NCBI GenBank assembly: GCA_963815445.1
Contig: CAWFGV010000006.1
Location: forward strand, 423,619 to 487,618
Reading direction: 5' to 3'
Origin: JANLYC01 sp963815445
Lineage (GTDB): Bacteria > Actinomycetota > Actinomycetes > Propionibacteriales > Nocardioidaceae
Length of the DNA stretch: 64,000 bases
Shown here: in pieces, positions 41,756 through 50,277 of the stretch
How positions within the stretch are numbered: the stretch's first letter is position 1
How the letters are laid out: every line of letters starts with the position of its first letter
Made by a program: the position numbers and the translations under genes
The notes under the pieces: model-generated
What the model saw: only the letters and a program-made list of their open reading frames with translations
Databases searched by the model: none
What the model was told of the DNA's origin: nothing

Positions 41756-42906
41756 AGAGACTGGCCCCTGCCCCCATGGACCAGGACGACCTCGCCCTCG
41801 CGCTCAAGCCCTTCGGTTCGAGCCGGATGCTGCCCAAGGCGGCCTACGTCGACTCTGCGGTGTTGGCCTGGGAACGAGCGCACGTCTTCTCCGGCTGGAT
41901 CTGTATCGGCCGCGCCTCAGAGGTTCCCGAGCCACGGACGTCCAAAGCTTTCGACCTGGGCGAGTCCGGCGTCCTCGTGGTGCGCGGTGCGGATGGAGTG
42001 CTGCGCGCGTTCGAGAACGCCTGTCGGCATCGCGGCCACGAGCTGCTCCCATGCGGTTCGACTGCCCAACCGCGACTGATCATGTGCCCCTACCACGCCT
42101 GGACGTACGAGCTCGACGGTTCACTGAAGAACGCTCCACACTTCAAGGACCACGGGGACTTCGACAAGGCGGACTTCGGTCTGTTCTCGATGCCGGTGAC
42201 CGAGTGGCACGGCTGGTTGTTCGTTGACCCGAGTGGCCAGGCCGGTCCGTTCGCCGACCACATCGGTGAGCTCGAGGACATCGTCATCCGCTACGACGGA
42301 GCCACGCTCGAGACGCCGGTCACGCACACCTATGACGTCACCGCCAACTGGAAGGTGATCATCGAGAACTACCAGGAGTGCTACCACTGCTCGATGATCC
42401 ACCCGGAGCTGTGCAAGGTGAGCCCGCCCGCCAGCGGTGAGAACATCGACCGCAAGGGTGCCTGGGTCGGCGGCTGGATGGATCTGCGCGAAGATGCGGA
42501 GACCATGTCGCTCGACGGCAGGAGCCGCGGTGCTGTGATGGCTCGCCTCGACGAGCAGGAGCAGCACACCGTGATGTACATCGCGGTGCTGCCCAACCTC
42601 CTGATCAGTCTGCACCCCGACTACGTGATGAGCCACCTGCTCGTCCCGATCACGCCCGACCTGACGCGCATCTCGTGCTCGTGGTCGTTCCCGGCCGAAG
42701 TCGTCGACGCCGACGGTTTCGACCCGTCATACGCCGTGGACTTCTGGGACCTCACCAACAAGCAGGACTGGAATGCCTGCGAGGGCGTGCAGCGGGGCAT
42801 CAAGGCCCCGAGCTTCACTCCCGGTCCGCTCGCGCCGGAGGAAGACGGGGTCTACCACTTCGTCAACCTGATGGCTCGGATGTACGCCGGGGAGTCGCCG
42901 GAGTGA
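41746..42906 (+). CDS. Rieske non-haem iron oxygenase, choline-monooxygenase-like
   Basis: The 386-residue alpha-subunit has a Rieske 2Fe-2S site C93-x-H95...C114-x2-H117 and a mononuclear iron site with H214 and H219 (ECYHCSMIHPE) and probably the Asp in NKQDWNAC. Members close to choline monooxygenase act on quaternary ammonium or N-methyl compounds such as choline, carnitine or proline betaine. No reductase gene is adjacent, so electrons must come from elsewhere. Start 41746 is supported by the -10 spacing. It diverges from the aminotransferase with operators at both promoters. Confidence 0.9.
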   Translation: MFNQRLAPAPMDQDDLALALKPFGSSRMLPKAAYVDSAVLAWERAHVFSGWICIGRASEVPEPRTSKAFDLGESGVLVVRGADGVLRAFENACRHRGHELLPCGSTAQPRLIMCPYHAWTYELDGSLKNAPHFKDHGDFDKADFGLFSMPVTEWHGWLFVDPSGQAGPFADHIGELEDIVIRYDGATLETPVTHTYDVTANWKVIIENYQECYHCSMIHPELCKVSPPASGENIDRKGAWVGGWMDLREDAETMSLDGRSRGAVMARLDEQEQHTVMYIAVLPNLLISLHPDYVMSHLLVPITPDLTRISCSWSFPAEVVDADGFDPSYAVDFWDLTNKQDWNACEGVQRGIKAPSFTPGPLAPEEDGVYHFVNLMARMYAGESPE

Positions 42907-43016
42907 GCGTTCGCTGACCCGGTACCTCGATTTCGCGATGCCGACGCACGCCCGCTAAACTCGTCGGGCCCACCAGGGTTCCGGCTCGGCCGGATCCTGC
43001 GGGCGCACCGCACAGC

Positions 43017-43092
43017 GGGGCTATGGCGCAGTTGGTAGCGCGCCTCCATGGCATGGAGGAGGTCAGGGGTTCGAATCCCCTTAGCTCCACCA
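43017..43092 (+). tRNA. tRNA-Ala (anticodon GGC)
   Basis: The 76 nt fold into a cloverleaf: acceptor GGGGCTA with TAGCTCC (one G-T pair), D arm with GCGCAGTTGGTAGCGC, anticodon stem CCTCC/GGAGG around ATGGCAT (anticodon GGC), T arm AGGGG-TTCGAAT-CCCCT. The discriminator A at 43089 is followed by an encoded CCA. The reverse strand makes the well-known false protein segment GIRTPDLLHAMEARYQ, which should not be annotated. Confidence 0.97.
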
Positions 43093-43116
43093 GTGGTACG
43101 GCTGGCAAACACCAAC

Positions 43117-43356
43117 CCTTCGGATGCCTTCTCGGCATCGTCAGCGTGCGCGGCTTCACTGGTGGTGACCAAGTCCGACAGCGCGCGGACTCCACCGAGT
43201 GAAAGAGAGGAGTATGTCCGGCCACCTCGCCTTGTCGCTTTGGCGGCCAATTGACCTTCGGATGCCTGCTCGGCGTCGTCACCGTGCGCGGCTTCACCGG
43301 TGGTGACCAAGTCCGGCAGTGCCGGACGACTCCGCTTGAACGAGGGGCGGATGTCC
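43117..43356 (+). repeat. Imperfect direct duplication downstream of tRNA-Ala
   Basis: About 100 bases from 43117 are repeated from 43255, a period of 138 bp. Both copies have CCTTCGGATGCCT, TGCGCGGCTTCAC and GGTGGTGACCAAGTCCG; the ends are less alike. The 620-base stretch from the tRNA to the Kelch-like gene otherwise shows only weak open frames. The duplication could be a remnant of an integration event at the tRNA, or a locally amplified non-coding element. Confidence 0.75.
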
Positions 43357-43659
43357 TCGAGGTCGCGTACCCGCCGTCGCGGGCCTTGTTCGAGGGGGCC
43401 TGGCTTCCTTGGCAGCGGGCAGCCGCATGCCTGTTTCGACTAGCGCCTTGCGGTCCGGCACCGGTCCATCCTGATGCGTTTACCCGGCGGTTCGTGGAAC
43501 CGTGCCCAGCCATTCAGGCCCACAGGTCGCTTGGTTCTGCCACCATCTTGGTGAACGCTGGCGCAGGTCGTGTCAACCGGCAACCGCGCGCGGGGAGTCA
43601 CACAAGTTGGGAACAGTCAGCAGGAAGGAGCCACGAGTGACCGTACCGGAGCGACATCG

Positions 43660-44932
43660 GTGACGCGCTCGGAGCCTGCCCGTGGACAGGAACGCCGCAG
43701 CGAAGGTCGAACTACCGTGGAGCACGACGCGATCATGCGGCGCACCCGGCAGCGGCGGCGTCGCCGCAGCTTCGGCAACGCCGGCATCGTCGCGGCTACC
43801 TGTGTACTCGCGGCAATCGCGGTCGCCGGCGTGGCCGGTCTCGTCGGCAGGGGCGCCGGGTCCGAGCCTGCCGGGACGGGCGACATCAGCATCGTCGTCA
43901 CCGGGATTCCCGCGGCGCCGATCGCCGGTCGCGAGGACGCCGCGCAGACTTGGGCGGGCAGCCGGCTGTTTGTCTGGGGCGGCGGCATGACCAACTGGGA
44001 TGCGGTGACCTCGCCAGCGTCCAACCGGTTCGTGCACCACTTCCTCAACGATGGCGCCCTCTATGACCCAACCACCGGGGCCTGGACGCCGCTGCCCGTG
44101 TCGCCGCTGTCTCCACGGATGTCCGCGGTCGCGCTGTGGGACGGCACCGAGGTGGTGGTGCTCGGCGGCCGGAACGCACACACGACGGTGCCGAGTGCGG
44201 CAGCGTACGACCCGCGCACGAATGCCTGGAGAAGCCTGCCCGACCCGGCGAACTGCCCGTTCCTCGGTGCCATGGTCGGCGGCCGCATCTATGCCTTCGG
44301 TGCCTGCACGGGCCGCGGCGCGCAGACGCTCCGGGGGTTCGATCGTGTCTCTGCATTCGGCGGGGGCATGGACAGCTCTGCCGGGGCCGCCGCTTCCTGA
44401 TGTGCAGCAGCTGGAGGTCTGGGACCGGTCCCTGCTGGCGGTCAGCACGAACGGGCGGCTAGCCCGGCTGACCGCGGACTCCGGTGGATGGCAGAGCATG
44501 CCGACCGTCCCGGACGTCCCCGCTGCCACGTACGCCGCTCTGGTGGTGGCCGGTGGCGACTTGTATGCCATCGGCCGCGCCAACACCGATGATGCAAACA
44601 CGTCGGTCATCTGGCGGCTCGATCATGGCCGCTGGGGTCAGGTGGCGACGGCGTCGGATGCGCCGGACGACGTCGGCGGCCCGGTGAGCGCAGCTGCTGT
44701 TGAGGGCGGTTTCGTCTACCGGTCGCAGTCGTTCGGCGTGTGCAGCTACACGTTCACGACTGTGACCGCGACCTGCCGCACGTTCGACTCGCCGCTCCCA
44801 GCCTTCAGCCCGCTGGTGGAGGGTGGCGACGGCGGCGCCTACCTGTGGGGCGGGCGCACGGTGACCGACGGCGGCGCGGACCCATCCGTCAGCCCAGATG
44901 TGACCACGGGGATGCGTTTCCAGCTGCCGTAG
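43660..44932 (+). pseudogene. Kelch-like membrane-anchored protein, broken by a frameshift
   Basis: The first frame encodes a basic N-terminus (RRTRQRRRRRSFG), one membrane helix (IVAATCVLAAIAVAGVAGLV) and Kelch-type beta-propeller blades (RLFVWGGGMTNWD, LYDPTTGAWTPLPV, VVVLGGRNAHTTVPSAAAYDPRTNAWRSLP), then stops at 44400. The next frame continues the propeller (SLHSAGAWTALPGPPLPD, through to GAYLWGGRTVTDGG) to 44932. Removing one G from the run at 44333-44337 joins the two. It may be a true mutation or a homopolymer error. GTG 43660 overlaps a tiny upstream frame that has a good ribosome site; GTG 43717 is an alternative start. Confidence 0.75.
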
Positions 44933-45003
44933 CACGCCGCCAGTCGCTGGCATACGGGCTACCAGGCTTCACCTACGAGTCTCAGGCCTTCGCAGTGACT
45001 CAA

Positions 45004-46317
45004 TCACGCGGTGGGTGGTGCTGATCGTGTCGCCGATATCGCGCCGATGGCGAGCGCGACTGCGAAGAGCAGGAACGCGCCGGTGAACCGAGACGCTTCC
45101 AGGTGCGAGGTGCTCAGCAGAACGCCGCCGACCGCGCCCCCGATGAGTCCGCCGAACGACTCGGTGGAAATCGCAGCGCTGGCGACAGCTTCTTCCGTGA
45201 GCGACCCGCTGGGGGTCGTCGCCCGCAGGTAGACGGTGGGGTAGAAGAGTCCCACTCCGACACCGGCGGTGACCCACAGCGACGCGCCGAGCAGGAACGG
45301 CGCGCCGGCTGGACCCAGAACACCAGCGCCGCCGATGCACACGGCGGAGATCAGCAGCGCGATCCCTGGCGGAACTTCGTGGTGGTTGCGTTCCAGCCGG
45401 GTGAGGATCAGGCTGGTCACCGCCCACGCCACGGAGGCGGCGCCCAGTGCAAGGCCCGCCAGCGCCAAGGACGCTCCGTACGCGCGAGTGAACAGCAACG
45501 TGACCAGCGCACCCGCGCCGAAGTAGCCCAGCCCGAACGCCGTCAGGCTGAGCAGCCCCGCTGGTGCGCCTGGACGCATGGCCACGGTGCCCGGCGGCAT
45601 GAGCGCCACGAACCCGACCCCCGCTAAGGCAAGGGCTGCCCAGCCGACCAGGTTGGTGTCAGCGACGAGGAATCCCGCCACACCGAGAGGCACCAGCAGG
45701 GTGCGGAGGACGGGTCGCGCCCCCGGCTTTGGTTTGCGGTGAGGAACCGCTCGCGTGATCAGCACCCGGGCACCGATGATGAAGGGGATCGGCGTCAGCA
45801 GCGTCCACCGCCACCCGAGCAGGTGCTCGAGGCCAACGATGGTCACCGGGCCGACCAGCCCAGGCAGGATCCACATGGCTGACGACAGCGCAATCACGGT
45901 CTTGCGAATGTCATCCTCGAGATACTTGACGGCCGCACTGATACCGAACACGGCGAGCAGCCCGGCAGCGAACCCCGCTACGAACCGACCCGCAGCGAAG
46001 AGCCAGACGCCATCCGCCGTCGCGGACATGATCCCGCCGACCGCCGTCGCCAGCACGCCCACCAGCAGGGTCGACCGCGAACCCAGAACAGCGAGGAGGT
46101 AGCTCGCCAACGGCATCGCGACGAACAAACCGACGGTCGAGCCGCTCACGAGGACGCCGACGTCGGACGTGGCGTGAAACGACGACACGATGACAGGCAG
46201 CAGCGTCTGGGCCACGAACGTCGATACCGCGGCGGCGAACTCCAACACCACGATGCTCGTCCCGAGCATCCGGGCAGGCCGGTCGGTCAATCGACGGGCC
46301 TCAACCATGTGACGCAC
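45004..46317 (-). CDS. MFS transporter
   Basis: This 437-residue transporter has twelve predicted helices. Motif A-like loop LAVLGSRSTLLVGVLA and the helix-4/5 region AGRFVAGFAAGLLAVFGISAAVKYLEDDIRKTV place it in the drug:H+ antiporter-like MFS. The substrate is unknown. A CTAGC-N7-GCTAG inverted repeat lies 31 bases before the start, and a WYL-type regulator gene lies directly upstream on the same strand, which may control it. Confidence 0.88.
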   Translation of the reverse strand: MRHMVEARRLTDRPARMLGTSIVVLEFAAAVSTFVAQTLLPVIVSSFHATSDVGVLVSGSTVGLFVAMPLASYLLAVLGSRSTLLVGVLATAVGGIMSATADGVWLFAAGRFVAGFAAGLLAVFGISAAVKYLEDDIRKTVIALSSAMWILPGLVGPVTIVGLEHLLGWRWTLLTPIPFIIGARVLITRAVPHRKPKPGARPVLRTLLVPLGVAGFLVADTNLVGWAALALAGVGFVALMPPGTVAMRPGAPAGLLSLTAFGLGYFGAGALVTLLFTRAYGASLALAGLALGAASVAWAVTSLILTRLERNHHEVPPGIALLISAVCIGGAGVLGPAGAPFLLGASLWVTAGVGVGLFYPTVYLRATTPSGSLTEEAVASAAISTESFGGLIGGAVGGVLLSTSHLEASRFTGAFLLFAVALAIGAISATRSAPPTA

Positions 46318-46347
46318 CGCCTTCCCTGTCTGCCACAGCCGTGCTGC

Positions 46348-46364
46348 CTAGCCTAGGATGCTAG
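46348..46364 (-). promoter_or_regulatory. Inverted repeat upstream of the MFS gene
   Basis: CTAGC and GCTAG flank CTAGGAT and include the palindrome CCTAGG. It is placed where a promoter or operator for the transporter would be. No certain -35/-10 pair can be assigned. Confidence 0.45.
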
Positions 46365-46421
46365 CAAGGTAGGGACCACCCAGGTCCTGCGCGGCTCACT
46401 AGGTCGAGCAGCCCCCGTGCA

Positions 46422-47390
46422 TCAACCAGTCGTGGCCGGCCCACTCGCGCTGATCAGCCGCTGACCTATGGAGCGGGCCGCAGCCTGAACTTCGGGACAG
46501 TGCACGATCCGGTAGGACGCCGGAATGCGCGCCAGCTGCTCGGCGTACCAGGTGGGGTTGCTGGTGCTGCCGACCAGACGTGCCGTCTGTGGATCGACTG
46601 CTTCGAGTCTGCCGATGGCCCGCGGAATGCAGCGCACCACGGTCTGCAACGGCGCGTCGATGACGACTTCGACGTCGTACTCCCAACCGATGGCGAGGTG
46701 CTCCTCGAGCACGGTGACCGGGTCGAGGTCGGTGGGCATGGTGAAGCCGGCATCGAGCTCCTCGACGTCGCGGACCCGGTCGATCCGGTACGCCCGCCGC
46801 GCTGCGGCGGGGTAGGTCTGGCACAGCAGGTACCAACGTCCGTGCCGTACGACGACGGCCCAGGGTTCGACCTCGGTGGACCACTCCGACCCAGCCTCAG
46901 AGCGATAGTCGAGGCGTACCCGCCGGCGGTTCGAGCAGGCCTGCACGAGCGCCGTCGTGGTCGCTGGATCGGGCCGGGCGGCGGAGCGGTCGGGTGCTGG
47001 CGCCGTATGACGGCGAACGGCATCGGCCTGCGCGGCCACGGGCTCCGGGAGGGCGCGCACGATCTTCGCCAGCGCGCTGCCGACCAGGTCGGTGGGATCG
47101 CTCGCAGCGTGATGGCCGTCGAGCACGGCCATCACCAGGCCGAGGGCCTCTGCGGCGCTGAACGTGAGGGGTGGCAGCCGCAGCCCGCGGCCCAGCCGGT
47201 AGCCACCGTAGGGTCCGCGCACCGAGTCGATCGGGATCTCGGCCTCGCGCAGGATCCCGACGTAGCGTCGGGCGGCCCGCTCGGAGACGCCGAGCTTGTC
47301 GGCGAGCCGGTCCGCGGTGATGCCGGGGCTGCTCTGGATGAGTTCCAGGGCCAACAGCGCTCGTGCAGCTGGGCTCGTGTCAGGTTTCAC
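46422..47390 (-). CDS. YafY/WYL-domain transcriptional regulator
   Basis: The 322-residue protein has an HTH_11 domain (ARALLALELIQSSPGITADRLADKLGVSERAARRYVGILREAEIPIDSVRGPYGGYRL), a linker with a WYL domain (RRVRLDYRSEAG, VEPWAVVVRHGRWYLLC, YRIDRVRDVEEL) and a WCX C-terminal extension. WYL proteins bind nucleic acids or small ligands and regulate nearby genes. The MFS gene 105 bases downstream on the same strand is the likeliest target; DUF1905 diverges from it. Confidence 0.9.
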   Translation of the reverse strand: MKPDTSPAARALLALELIQSSPGITADRLADKLGVSERAARRYVGILREAEIPIDSVRGPYGGYRLGRGLRLPPLTFSAAEALGLVMAVLDGHHAASDPTDLVGSALAKIVRALPEPVAAQADAVRRHTAPAPDRSAARPDPATTTALVQACSNRRRVRLDYRSEAGSEWSTEVEPWAVVVRHGRWYLLCQTYPAAARRAYRIDRVRDVEELDAGFTMPTDLDPVTVLEEHLAIGWEYDVEVVIDAPLQTVVRCIPRAIGRLEAVDPQTARLVGSTSNPTWYAEQLARIPASYRIVHCPEVQAAARSIGQRLISASGPATTG

Positions 47391-47507
47391 CGCATGCCTC
47401 CTTCAATCCGGTGGCCGAACGTCCGGAATGGAGCCTAGCCTCGCAGCCATCACCGACAACGACGCAGCGCTGCTCACGTGCCACCGGCCGTCGCACACGG
47501 CCGCCCT

Positions 47508-47513
47508 TATGGT
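47508..47513 (+). promoter_or_regulatory. Candidate -10 box, leaderless DUF1905 transcript
   Basis: TATGGT is followed by GTGGGC and the ATG at 47520, again a 6-nt gap with no ribosome site. Confidence 0.5.
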
Positions 47514-47519
47514 GTGGGC

Positions 47520-47807
47520 ATGAACCTGGAGTTCAGCGGCACGGTCTGGTTCTGGAAGGGCCCAGCACCCTGGCACTTCGTGACCGTTCCCGAGGACGAG
47601 TGCGGTGAGCTCGAAGACGCGTCCGCCTTCGTCACCTACGGCTGGGGCATGATTCCGGTGTCAGCGCAGCTCGGGGACACCGAGTGGAAGACGTCGTTGT
47701 TCCCGAAGGATGGGCGCTACATCGTGCCCCTGAAGACGTGGGTGCGGCAGGCCGAAGGGATCGAGGTCGGCGACGTCGTGTCTGTCCGCCTGGCACTCGA
47801 CGTCTGA
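47520..47807 (+). CDS. DUF1905 family protein
   Basis: The 95-residue protein MNLEFSGTVWFWKGPAPWHFVTVPEDECGEL continues with TYGWGMIPVSAQLGDTEWKTSLFPKDGRYIVPLKTWVRQAEGIEVGDVVSVRLAL, a near-complete DUF1905 domain. Such small beta-barrel proteins are widespread in Actinobacteria, often with YdeI-type proteins; their function is unknown. Its 3' end faces the VOC gene 13 bases away. Confidence 0.88.
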   Translation: MNLEFSGTVWFWKGPAPWHFVTVPEDECGELEDASAFVTYGWGMIPVSAQLGDTEWKTSLFPKDGRYIVPLKTWVRQAEGIEVGDVVSVRLALDV

Positions 47808-47820
47808 CTCAGCCGCTGCG

Positions 47821-48177
47821 TCAGTCGACGCAGAGACAGAACGGGTGTCCCGCCGGGTCGAGGAAGACCCGGAAGCTGGTGCCCGGCTGGTGCTCGTGCT
47901 TGGTCGCGCCGAGGCCGAGCACGGCTGACTCGGCGTCGTCGAGGTCGTCGACGATCACGTCGAGGTGCATCTGCTGCGGCGCCTGCTGGCCCGGCCAGTC
48001 GGGCGGCGAGTAGTCCGCCACCTGCTGGAACGAGATGCATTGACCGTACTCGGCCCGGATCTCGGCCCAGTCGGGATCCACCTTGATCTGCCAGTCCAGC
48101 ATGGTGCCGTAGAAGTTCGCCAGAACGCCGGGGTCGGGACAGTCGAGGACGAGACTTGGGTAACGTGCGATAGCCAT
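47821..48177 (-). CDS. VOC-family (glyoxalase-like) protein
   Basis: The 118-residue protein has one beta-alpha-beta-beta-beta VOC module pair: YPSLVLDCPDPGVLANFYGTMLDW, then MHLDVIVDDLDDAESAVLGLGATKHEHQPGTSFRVFLDPAGHPFCLC. VOC proteins include dioxygenases, glyoxalases and antibiotic-binding proteins, and this short single-domain form cannot be assigned to any. Start ATG 48177. Confidence 0.88.
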   Translation of the reverse strand: MAIARYPSLVLDCPDPGVLANFYGTMLDWQIKVDPDWAEIRAEYGQCISFQQVADYSPPDWPGQQAPQQMHLDVIVDDLDDAESAVLGLGATKHEHQPGTSFRVFLDPAGHPFCLCVD

Positions 48178-48249
48178 ACGTCAGCACGCTACCCGTGACC
48201 AACGACAGAGGCATGCGGCCGGCTCCGTCGCCGTACCGGCTCCGCGGCC

Positions 48250-49827
48250 TCAGGAGTCGCGGGTCGGGTTCACGAGACCGTGGTCGACGGCATACAGGCT
48301 GGCACCGACTCGGCTCTTCACGCCGATCTTGGCGAACACGTGCTCGAGGTGGTTGCGGACGGTCTTCTCCGACAGCGACAGCGATCGCGCGATGTCCTTG
48401 GTGCCTTGCGCCTGGGCCACCAGACGCAGGATCTCGACCTCGCGGTTCGTCAGTCCGTCCGGCCAGCTGCCCCTGCGGGGACGGTTCTGACCCGCCGCCT
48501 GCAGCACGGCATCGGCGGCGTCACCCCGCAGCTGCTTGGCCGTGACGGCCTCGCGCACGCGTTGGGCAGCACCAGCACGGTCGTATGCCGACCGGTACGG
48601 CCGTGGTTCGAGCGAGGAGTGAAAGAGATCAGCTGCCGCGAGGATCTGCTCGTGCAGCGTCAGCTCCGAACCGGACAACCCACGTGGGTAACCGCTGCCG
48701 TCCAGTCGCTCGTGGTGGTTGGCCGCCAGACCCGCCTCGCGGCTCAGCCCCTTCACCTGGCTGAGGATGCGCCCCGTCAGGTAGGGATGCAGCTGGACGC
48801 GCTCGCGCTCGGCGGTCATGAGGGGCGTCGTCTTCTCCCAGATGAGGTTGGAGACGCCGATCCTGCCCAGGTCGTGCAGATGTCCTGCTCTCGTCAACAG
48901 CGACACGTCGCTCTCGGACAGGCCCGCATGGGCGGCGGCTGCTCCCGCCAGGTTCGCCACTCCGCGGGAGTGACCGGCCGTGAACGGGTTCTTGAGGTCC
49001 ACGAAATCACCCAGCGCCCCGACAAGTGCGGTGAGCTCTCGAGCCTGGACCGGACGCTGGGCATCAGGTGCCCGCTCGACCGCAGCCTGCCACGCGTTCA
49101 GGTCCCCTCCGACGAGGATGCTCTCGGGTTCGGCCACCAGGGCATCGACCACTGCGGGGTCGAACTGCCCACCGCGGCGTTGACGCGCGGTCTCGACGGC
49201 GCCGGAAATGCCGTGCAGCCGGTGATGGACCTCGCTGACGTCGGCGACCTGGGCGATCCTCAGCGCCACCGGGATCGCATCCCCGCTCACCCCGTCAGGA
49301 AGGCCCTTGCCGTCCCAACGTTCGAAGGTGAACGCGAGCGCGTCGCGCACCTGGTCGCCGAGACCGATCCGCTCAGCCAGCAGGCCTGCCGAGCCACAGT
49401 GGGACTGAACCATCCGGGTCAGGTTTCCCCGCGTGTTACGCAACAGCGCCCCCGCGATGAGGATCCGGTGGGGGAACGGCTGGCCACGGCCGACGTTCTG
49501 CAGCAGGAATCGCGCGTAGGGCAGCCCGTTCCAGTCGACCAGGTAGCTGTCGCGGCGTACGGCGATGTCGTCACCGAACCACCGCGAGTACTCGTGGGAG
49601 TCGGCATGGCAACCCACCCACATCACCATCGTCACGTAGAAGGCCGCGGCCCTTTCCTGCTCGTCGCAGCCCAACCGCGCGGCGAGTCGGTCCGCGATCA
49701 GGGCACTGCGCAGCACGTGCTCCAACGGCAGACCCAGCCCCAGGTCGATCGCGAGGGAGAGCGCGCCCAAGATCTCGGCCCGGGTAGGTGCCGATGAGCC
49801 CTGCGCATCCTCGCGAACCCGCTCCAT
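48250..49827 (-). CDS. HD-GYP domain protein with C-terminal LuxR-type DNA-binding domain
   Basis: ATG 49827 gives 525 residues. An N-terminal HD-like region (about 30-200) is followed by an HD-GYP domain: AGHSRGVANLAG (~285), AGHLHDLGRIG (~311) and NHHERLDGSGYPRGL (~368). The last ~65 residues are a GerE HTH (LTNREVEILRLVAQAQGTKDIARSLSLSEKTVRNHLEHVFAKIGVKSR). HD-GYP domains hydrolyse cyclic di-GMP or related signals in other bacteria. A joined DNA-binding output suggests direct nucleotide-signal control of transcription. It lies 60 bases after the DsrE gene on the same strand. Confidence 0.9.
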   Translation of the reverse strand: MERVREDAQGSSAPTRAEILGALSLAIDLGLGLPLEHVLRSALIADRLAARLGCDEQERAAAFYVTMVMWVGCHADSHEYSRWFGDDIAVRRDSYLVDWNGLPYARFLLQNVGRGQPFPHRILIAGALLRNTRGNLTRMVQSHCGSAGLLAERIGLGDQVRDALAFTFERWDGKGLPDGVSGDAIPVALRIAQVADVSEVHHRLHGISGAVETARQRRGGQFDPAVVDALVAEPESILVGGDLNAWQAAVERAPDAQRPVQARELTALVGALGDFVDLKNPFTAGHSRGVANLAGAAAAHAGLSESDVSLLTRAGHLHDLGRIGVSNLIWEKTTPLMTAERERVQLHPYLTGRILSQVKGLSREAGLAANHHERLDGSGYPRGLSGSELTLHEQILAAADLFHSSLEPRPYRSAYDRAGAAQRVREAVTAKQLRGDAADAVLQAAGQNRPRRGSWPDGLTNREVEILRLVAQAQGTKDIARSLSLSEKTVRNHLEHVFAKIGVKSRVGASLYAVDHGLVNPTRDS

Positions 49828-49886
49828 CTGTCCATCGTGCCACCGACAGAGCAGCCGGACTGCGAGAAGGCGAGCGCTCGACGTCG

Positions 49887-50252
49887 TCAGTAGCTGAAGG
49901 TGGTCGCCGCCTCGTCGCCGATCCACTGCCACAGCTGCACGGTCCCGCCCAGCGACGCGTTGTCGACGAGAGTGCCCGGGTCGAGCGACCTGGAGTCGAA
50001 GCAGATCGGACAGACCTGCAGCACGCCTCCTGCCATGGAGAACCGCTTCATGAGCGAGGGTAGGTCGGGGCATCCGTCGCAGGCAGTGCCGACCGCGACC
50101 CCTTGGGTGGCGAGCCGGACGGCCTCCTTCGTCAGGAACATCAACGTCGGCCGGCCGGCTTCGGCGGCCCCCACCGCGACGAGAAGCGCGACGGTGACGC
50201 GCTCGGGATCTTCCAGCCCGGTGGTCAGGCTGATAGCGGCTTTGTTGCTCAT
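49887..50252 (-). CDS. DsrE/DsrF-like family protein
   Basis: The 121-residue protein MSNKAAISLTTGLEDPERVTVALLVAVGAAEAGRPTLMFLTKEAVRL has the DsrE fold. It has two cysteine pairs, ACDGCPD and VCPICFDS, that could take part in sulfur transfer or redox chemistry. GAGGAG precedes the ATG. It starts 25 bases after the NTF2-like gene, so these two form an operon. The function is unknown beyond the family link to sulfur relay. Confidence 0.85.
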   Translation of the reverse strand: MSNKAAISLTTGLEDPERVTVALLVAVGAAEAGRPTLMFLTKEAVRLATQGVAVGTACDGCPDLPSLMKRFSMAGGVLQVCPICFDSRSLDPGTLVDNASLGGTVQLWQWIGDEAATTFSY

Positions 50253-50277
50253 GGCTTTCGTCTCCTCTGGTGAGTTG

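Noticed and set aside
30421..42906. Assigning the cluster to carnitine, choline or homarine degradation
   Set aside because: The enzyme families fit several N-methylated substrates, and no gene diagnostic of any one pathway is present.
42852..43513. Reverse-strand open frames containing GIRTPDLLHAMEARYQ-like sequence
   Set aside because: This is the antisense translation of tRNA-Ala, a well-known false protein; the rest of the frame is the 138-bp duplication.
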